Assembly: GCA_027295745.1 (NCBI GenBank)
Contig: JAPUKI010000327.1
Coordinates: 1 to 9,626, forward strand
From: Acidobacteriota bacterium
GTDB taxonomy: Bacteria; Acidobacteriota; UBA6911; RPQK01; JADFOI01
Direction: 5' to 3'
Length of the DNA: 9,626 nucleotides
The notes beneath the pieces are model-generated. The model made no database searches, was not told the DNA's origin, and saw nothing but the letters and a program-made list of their open reading frames with translations. Below, piece by piece: positions 6,512 to 9,626 of this stretch. Each line of letters starts with the position of its first letter. Position 1 is the first letter of the stretch. The position numbers and the translations under genes were made by a program.

Positions 6512-6874
6512 ATGTTCTACCCTGTCTGGATTTGTGTAGCCGCGTGGTTTGTACCAGGTGCCGGCCATCTGCTGCTCAAGAAATGGAGAAGAGGACTGGT
6601 CTTCTTTATAGCCTTGATGGTGTTGTTCTTCTGTGGCGTGGCCATGGATGGAAGGTTGTTTGGCCTAACCCCCGGCTTTTTTGGGTTTCTCAAGTTTGTT
6701 GCCGATGCGAGTGCCGGATCTCTCTATCTGGTAGCGAAAGTCATGGGATGGGGAGAGGGCAATGTTACCAGCTACGGATACGAGTACGGGAACACCTTTC
6801 TGTATACAACCGGTTTGCTCAACATGCTCCTGGTGCTTGATGCTTTTGATATCGCGCGGGGTAAGAAAGAGTGA
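6512..6874 (+). CDS. Small membrane protein with PGxGH motif (DUF6677-like)
   Basis: Function unknown. The 120-residue protein begins MFYPVWICVAAWFVPGAGHL, a hydrophobic helix carrying PGAGHLLLKKWRRG (from about residue 12), followed by a second helix (LVFFIALMVLFFCGVAM). A third hydrophobic segment lies near the C terminus (FLYTTGLLNMLLVLDAFDIA). The PGxGH...RG pattern resembles TM2-type proteins and the small acidobacterial family I recall as DUF6677; the family name is from memory and unchecked. The frame extends upstream to a TTG at 6473, but that codon coincides with a good -35 box and the extra 13 residues are not hydrophobic, so I prefer the ATG at 6512. Neither start has a clear ribosome binding site. 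The stop overlaps the next gene's GTG start (GTGA). Confidence 0.75.
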   Translation: MFYPVWICVAAWFVPGAGHLLLKKWRRGLVFFIALMVLFFCGVAMDGRLFGLTPGFFGFLKFVADASAGSLYLVAKVMGWGEGNVTSYGYEYGNTFLYTTGLLNMLLVLDAFDIARGKKE

Positions 6875-7038
6875 ATCACTACATCGCCATTTCCATAATC
6901 TCCCTTTGCATTGCCACGGTCTTTACACTGATCACCAAAGAGACCAAGCAAGAACGCATCCGTTATTTCCTAAAGTTGATGGGTTATATGGTCTTGGGTT
7001 CTTTTGTCGCTGCCTGGCTCATGTACAGCATTGCGTAG
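6871..7038 (+). CDS. 55-residue membrane peptide
   Basis: A very small gene starting with GTG that overlaps the previous stop codon by four bases (GTGA). The product begins MNHYIAISIISLCIATVFTL and has two hydrophobic segments (about 4-21 and 37-54). They are joined by a charged hinge, TKETKQERIRYFLK (22-35), giving a helical hairpin. I do not recognise the family. The exact coupling to the upstream membrane protein, the clean two-helix pattern and the absence of internal stops argue that it is real, and the two products may work together. The stop codon is followed at once by a fragment of the foldback element. Confidence 0.68.
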   Translation: MNHYIAISIISLCIATVFTLITKETKQERIRYFLKLMGYMVLGSFVAAWLMYSIA

Positions 7039-7083
7039 AAATACGGTAACGTTTGCGGATGGGCTTGCGAGGCGAGGTACTGA
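7039..7083 (+). repeat. Truncated foldback element supplying the vanZ-like leader
   Basis: Bases 7039-7075 align with 175-211 of the complete element at 33 of 37 positions with two one-base gaps. They cover the inner part of the left terminal repeat and the left arm of lobe 1. The outer 15 bases and everything beyond lobe 1's left arm are missing, though GTACTGA (7077-7083) resembles the GTACTGA at the outer end of the 2010-2045 copy. The fragment exactly fills the gap between two operon genes. Confidence 0.72.
7074..7083 (+). promoter_or_regulatory. Ribosome binding site of the VanZ-like gene, formed by the repeat
   Basis: GAGG at 7074-7077, part of GAGGCGAGG (7069-7077), lies six bases before the ATG at 7084. 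Most of it falls inside the sequence aligned to the foldback element, so the element appears to provide the translation start signal. Confidence 0.55.
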
Positions 7084-7449
7084 ATGACCAAAGACTTGCA
7101 GTATTGGATACCCGCCTTTGCTTACGCCGCCCTGATTTTTTCTCTCTCCCACCAAAGTAACCCTCCTGGCGCAGACCTGATATCGGACCGTATCAGTCAT
7201 TTCTGGGAATATGCCGTCTTCGGACTGACCCTGGTGTGGGGAGTGACCTCAGGCTTTCACCTGCCTCTTAGCCCCAAGAGTGTCATCTTCGTTGGTGTGA
7301 TCGCCGCCTTGTACGCGCTCAGTGATGAATTTCATCAATCCTTCGTTCCCAATCGAGAAGCATCCTCACGGGACCTGGCTGCGGATGTGCTTGGCGCCGT
7401 GGTCTGTCTGGGTGTTGTTTGGGTGACGAAGAAGGGAAAGTGGCGCTAA
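7084..7449 (+). CDS. VanZ-like membrane protein
   Basis: A 121-residue inner-membrane protein of the VanZ family, named for a teicoplanin-resistance accessory gene; the role of most chromosomal members is unknown. The family pattern is complete: SLSHQS (20-25), the polar run ending in DRISHFWEYAVFG, then YALSDEFHQSFVPNREAS, and AADVLGAVVCLG near the end. There are about four hydrophobic segments. The start follows the repeat-derived ribosome binding site. It lies between two small membrane proteins and radC, ten bases before radC's longest frame and 52 before the preferred radC start. Antibiotic resistance should not be inferred from this hit, because no vancomycin-type genes are nearby. Confidence 0.93.
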   Translation: MTKDLQYWIPAFAYAALIFSLSHQSNPPGADLISDRISHFWEYAVFGLTLVWGVTSGFHLPLSPKSVIFVGVIAALYALSDEFHQSFVPNREASSRDLAADVLGAVVCLGVVWVTKKGKWR

Positions 7450-7501
7450 ATCCCTCTCCTTGAGTCGTAGAATTTCCTCTTCGAACGTTATAGCAAGTGA
7501 A

Positions 7502-8185
7502 ATGGATGCAACACCTGCCTATTTCCCCAGTAGGAGACTGTTCGAAGTGGATTGGGCGTCGCTTTCTGATCTGGAGCTGGTGGCACTGCTGATCGGTCCC
7601 GGCACTCCCGAAAAACGGGCCCTGCATGATGCGCAAAGGCTGCTGGAGGCGATCGGGTCTGGGAACTTACGAGAGGTTTGTTATGAGGACCTTCGCCACA
7701 CCGGGTTGGGTCGGAAGAAAGCCCTGGCGGTGTTGGCAGCAGTTCAGCTGTCGCGTCGGATCCACAAGACTTCCTTCCTTCCAGGACAGCCTTTTCGCTC
7801 CAGCCTTGAAGTCTTCCGCCATTTTCAACCCCTTGTGGATGGATTGAAGAAGGAATGTTTCTGGAGTGTGCTCCTGGATAGCAAGAATCGTATTGTGAGA
7901 GTCGTTCGGGTGTCGGAGGGATCCCTCACTTCCTCTCTCGTCCATCCCCGAGAAGTCTTTCGGCCGGCGATTCAACAAGCGGCCGCCCGGGTGCTCTTTG
8001 TTCACAACCATCCCAGTGGCGACCCGGCCCCCAGTCAGGAGGACATTCAAATCACCAGGCGATTGGTGCAAACTGGAGAAATCGTGGGAATTCGAGCCTT
8101 GGACCATGTGGTCATTGGCGCCCACAAATACTTCAGCTTTGCCGACCAGGGCTTACTTTCAGACTGGAGTATCTCATCCGAGTGA
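7502..8185 (+). CDS. radC: RadC-family (JAB/MPN) protein
   Basis: A RadC-family protein of 227 residues. The family is widespread and its function is unsettled; the old DNA-repair link of E. coli radC was later withdrawn, and a nuclease or peptidase-like role of the metal centre is only proposed. An N-terminal helix-hairpin-helix region (LSDLELVALL...LGRKKALAVLAAVQLSRR, about 20-86) precedes the JAB domain. The metal-binding set is complete: E151 in VHPREVF, HNHPSGDPAPSQED (168-181) with H168, H170 and D181, and the ending DHVVIGAHKYFSFADQGLL. The frame is open to a TTG at 7460, but the ATG at 7502 gives the usual N-terminal length. A decayed copy of its 3' end lies about 350 bases downstream. 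Confidence 0.93.
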   Translation: MDATPAYFPSRRLFEVDWASLSDLELVALLIGPGTPEKRALHDAQRLLEAIGSGNLREVCYEDLRHTGLGRKKALAVLAAVQLSRRIHKTSFLPGQPFRSSLEVFRHFQPLVDGLKKECFWSVLLDSKNRIVRVVRVSEGSLTSSLVHPREVFRPAIQQAAARVLFVHNHPSGDPAPSQEDIQITRRLVQTGEIVGIRALDHVVIGAHKYFSFADQGLLSDWSISSE

Positions 8186-8199
8186 GTGGGTTCTGGAAT

Positions 8200-8236
8200 A
8201 AAAAAGGGCAGGTCCTCCAACTCAGAGAACCCGCCC
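8200..8236 (-). terminator. Strong terminator-like hairpin on the minus strand
   Basis: GGGCAGGTCCTC (8206-8217) can pair along its full 12 bases with 8225-8236, counting wobble pairs on the minus-strand RNA, around a 7-base loop. On the minus strand the stem is followed by TTTTTT (complement of 8200-8205). This is a classic intrinsic terminator for leftward transcription. On the plus strand there is no T run after the stem. No minus-strand gene is visible to its right, so what it terminates is unclear; it would also stop antisense readthrough into radC. Confidence 0.6.
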
Positions 8237-8305
8237 TCAGGGTGCAAGCAGGGTGTCACCCAATCCCTGCTGTATTTGCCATTTTACCCAGAACGCTTTT
8301 TCCCA

Positions 8306-8323
8306 CAGTGACGTCCGTCACTG
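8306..8323. promoter_or_regulatory. Operator-like palindrome
   Basis: CAGTGACG and CGTCACTG are perfect inverted 8-base arms around TC. The size and symmetry fit a dimeric regulator's site, about 245 bases before the sugar kinase start. No promoter could be placed next to it, so the role is a guess. Confidence 0.3.
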
Positions 8324-8454
8324 ACCAGCGGACTCATAATGCCCGTTACTGCCTGGGAGAGCCGCCAGCAGGTCGGAGATTTTTCCCAAAGGCATTCGGG
8401 GATAGTCCCCGCCTTCCTTCTGCTGGACCTGGCGAGCTCCCTTCCCCTATTTCC

Positions 8455-8548
8455 AGTCCATGCTATCATTGGCGCCCACAAGCATTCAGCTTTCCCGTTC
8501 AGGGCTTACTCTACCTTGCAGGTGCGGGTTTGGGAAGGCGGCCAGTGA
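8455..8548 (+). pseudogene. Decayed duplicate of the radC 3' end
   Basis: Bases 8457-8510 align with 8103-8157 inside radC, with long exact runs: TCATTGGCGCCCACAA, TTCAGCTTT and CAGGGCTTACT. In translation one frame gives HAIIGAHK, against HVVIGAHK in RadC. After a one-base deletion the next frame gives AFSFPVQGLL, against YFSFADQGLL. Similarity beyond 8511 is weak, but AGTGA...TCTGG near 8544-8558 echoes the radC stop region. Nothing upstream of about 8455 resembles radC. It is a remnant and cannot make a RadC protein. Confidence 0.75.
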
Positions 8549-8566
8549 AGGGTCTCTGGGTTCCTC

Positions 8567-9511
8567 ATGAGTGATCTGGAAAACGTCTCCTTTGGCATCA
8601 AGTGGCCTGAAAATCGTTCCTTTCAGTTAGTTGGACTGGGTCTGAACGCGGTGGATTGGATTTGTGTCCTTCCTCATTTTCCTCGTCACAACACAAAAGT
8701 ACAGATCGATCAATTCTACAAGCGGGGGGGAGGACAGGTCGCCACCGCTGCGGCTCTGTGTGCTCGCTATGGCTTAGAGGTCCGCTACGTGGGTCGCGTC
8801 GGAGATGACGAAATCGGCAAGTTTTCACTTGAGGATCTGCAAAAGGAAGCGATGGAACTCTCCTGTGTCCAGACGGTTCCAGGCACTTTCAGCCAGTTCG
8901 CCGTTATCCTGACAGATCGTCCCACCGGCGAGCGCACCATTCTTTGGGATCGGGACCCAGCACTGCACTATAAGAAAGGGGAACTCAAGCGCGAGTGGAT
9001 TGTCGAAGCCCAGCTTTTGCACCTGGATGGCCACGATCAGCCTGCCTCTATACAGGCCGCACGCTGGGCGAAAGAAGCCGGAATGAAAGTCTCGTTGGAT
9101 ATTGACAGGGTGCAGCCTGGAGTTGAAGAGCTCTTGGCACTCACAGATTTCTTGATTCCGGGTACCAGTTTCCTCCATGAGTTTTCCGCTAATAAAGATT
9201 GGAGGAAAGGTCTGCGAGTTCTTTCCGAAGCCACCTCAGGATTTGTGGCGGTCACTCGTGGAAAGGAAGGAGTAGCAGCTCTTTGGGAGGGCAAGATATT
9301 CGAAATTCCGGGAATAGCGGTCAATAGCGTAGATACCACCGGGGCCGGGGATGTTTTCCATGGAGCTTTTCTCCACGGACTCTTTCAGGGTTGGAGCGTC
9401 GGTTACTGTTTGCGCTTCGCCAACGTTGCCGGGGCCCTTTCCTGTACACAATTTGGTGCCCGAGGGGGAATTCCTCCCTTGCAGAAAATACTTTCCATGT
9501 TGAACGGATAA
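8567..9511 (+). CDS. PfkB-family carbohydrate kinase
   Basis: An ATP-dependent sugar or nucleoside kinase of the ribokinase/PfkB family, 314 residues. The first 20 residues are an extra N-terminal stretch before the usual VGLGLNAVDWI strand. The substrate-side motif KRGGGQVATAA (52-62) and RYVGRVGDDEIG (73-84) are present. The C-terminal signature DTTGAGDVFHGAF (256-268) carries the catalytic base D262, followed by LRFANVAGALSCTQFGARGGIP. The GGGxxATAA form and the RFA...ALxCTxxGxRxGIP ending recall sulfofructose kinase YihV more than ribokinase, but no sulfoquinovose genes are visible, so the substrate is open. The ATG at 8567 has only a weak, distant purine stretch before it; a start nearer residue 20 is possible but no methionine codon is there. 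It ends 37 bases before the next gene. Confidence 0.9.
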   Translation: MSDLENVSFGIKWPENRSFQLVGLGLNAVDWICVLPHFPRHNTKVQIDQFYKRGGGQVATAAALCARYGLEVRYVGRVGDDEIGKFSLEDLQKEAMELSCVQTVPGTFSQFAVILTDRPTGERTILWDRDPALHYKKGELKREWIVEAQLLHLDGHDQPASIQAARWAKEAGMKVSLDIDRVQPGVEELLALTDFLIPGTSFLHEFSANKDWRKGLRVLSEATSGFVAVTRGKEGVAALWEGKIFEIPGIAVNSVDTTGAGDVFHGAFLHGLFQGWSVGYCLRFANVAGALSCTQFGARGGIPPLQKILSMLNG

Positions 9512-9548
9512 AAAGAGCCTTTTTCTGAAAATCTGCATCAGAGGAAGT

Positions 9549-9626
9549 ATGAGAAAACTTTTATTCATTTTGCTACTGGTGAGTCCTGGATTGAACCTGA
9601 GGGCGGAGACCGACCTTGATCCGGAG
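9549..9626 (+). CDS. Start of a probable secreted protein (partial)
   Basis: Only the first 26 codons lie in the window. They begin MRKLLFILLLVSPGLNLRAE, a basic start, a leucine-rich core and an alanine before a charged stretch (ETDLDPE). This is a plausible Sec signal peptide cut after LRA. GAGGAA (9541-9546) is a ribosome binding site placed rather close to the ATG. The short gap after the kinase gene suggests the same transcript. The mature protein cannot be identified. Confidence 0.65.
   Translation, partial: MRKLLFILLLVSPGLNLRAETDLDPE

Larger units (their letters stand above)
8186..8566. other. Gene-poor region between radC and the sugar kinase
   Basis: No intact gene is recognisable in these 381 bases. 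They hold a terminator-like hairpin (8200-8236) and a 7-base stem AGCAGGG/CCCTGCT (8247-8272) without a T run. They also hold the palindrome CAGTGACG-TC-CGTCACTG (8306-8323), a small GGGGA/TCCCC hairpin (8398-8410) and a frameshifted duplicate of the radC 3' end (about 8455-8511). The mix suggests a decayed or inserted segment. Confidence 0.6.

Noticed and set aside
6556..6564. CAGGTGCC inside the small membrane protein gene as a third palindrome copy
   Set aside because: Only eight bases match, without the inverted partner or the flanks, and it is coding sequence.
8321..8360. tRNA-like stretch with CTCATAA
   Set aside because: It looks like a Met-type anticodon loop, but the flanking bases do not form an anticodon stem, and no T arm or acceptor stem follows.
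8182..8574. 130-residue frame between radC and the kinase
   Set aside because: Its only recognisable part is the frameshifted radC remnant (AFSFPVQGLL); the rest is proline-rich with no homology I recognise, and it lacks a ribosome binding site.
9508..9528. AAAAAG/CTTTTT hairpin after the sugar kinase
   Set aside because: The stem is nearly all A-T pairs with almost no loop, too weak to call a terminator.
1..9626. CRISPR array, rRNA, defence island or biosynthetic cluster
   Set aside because: No regular spacer-repeat array, no RNA gene and no nuclease, toxin or synthase genes were seen; the coding content is ordinary.

Overview
The window is a bacterial chromosome segment made mostly of housekeeping and lineage-typical genes. 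The gene set is class I BirA, a short FtsY without an acidic N-terminal domain, an RRM protein, a rhomboid protease, long-form SerA beside a class V aminotransferase, a small PGxGH membrane protein, VanZ-like and RadC. It recalls Acidobacteriota or a related deep-branching phylum. That assignment is an impression from gene content, not a test.

Layout, left to right. Positions 1-427 hold no credible gene. They contain a short palindromic repeat (45-72), a cloverleaf-like foldback element (160-381) and three 13-bp tandem repeats (383-421). A plus-strand pair follows: birA (428-1057) and ftsY (1054-2004), with a 4-base overlap. A partial copy of the foldback element's end (2010-2045) follows ftsY, then an RRM RNA-binding protein with a strong ribosome binding site (2276-2569). 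A second, unrelated 194-bp foldback element (2568-2761) begins inside the RRM stop codon. Three minus-strand genes follow and read leftwards: aminotransferase (start 6364), serA (start 5168) and rhomboid (start 3514). Diverging rightwards are a small membrane protein (about 6512-6874), a 55-residue membrane peptide (6871-7038), a third fragment of the foldback element (7039-7083), a VanZ-like protein (7084-7449) and radC (7502-8185). Positions 8186-8566 are gene-poor and carry a minus-strand terminator-like hairpin and a frameshifted duplicate of the radC 3' end. A PfkB-family sugar kinase (8567-9511) and the first 26 codons of a probable secreted protein end the window.

Functionally, the aminotransferase-serA pair most likely supplies the first two steps of serine synthesis from 3-phosphoglycerate. 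BirA-FtsY pairs biotin loading with membrane protein targeting only by position. The right-hand cluster is mostly small membrane proteins plus RadC.

No new enzymatic or defence system is visible. The unusual content is non-coding. There are two families of nested palindromic elements placed at gene ends, one of which appears to supply the ribosome binding site of the VanZ gene and another that shares the stop codon of the RRM gene. There is also a decayed radC tail behind the intact radC, which could mark an old integration or duplication event.
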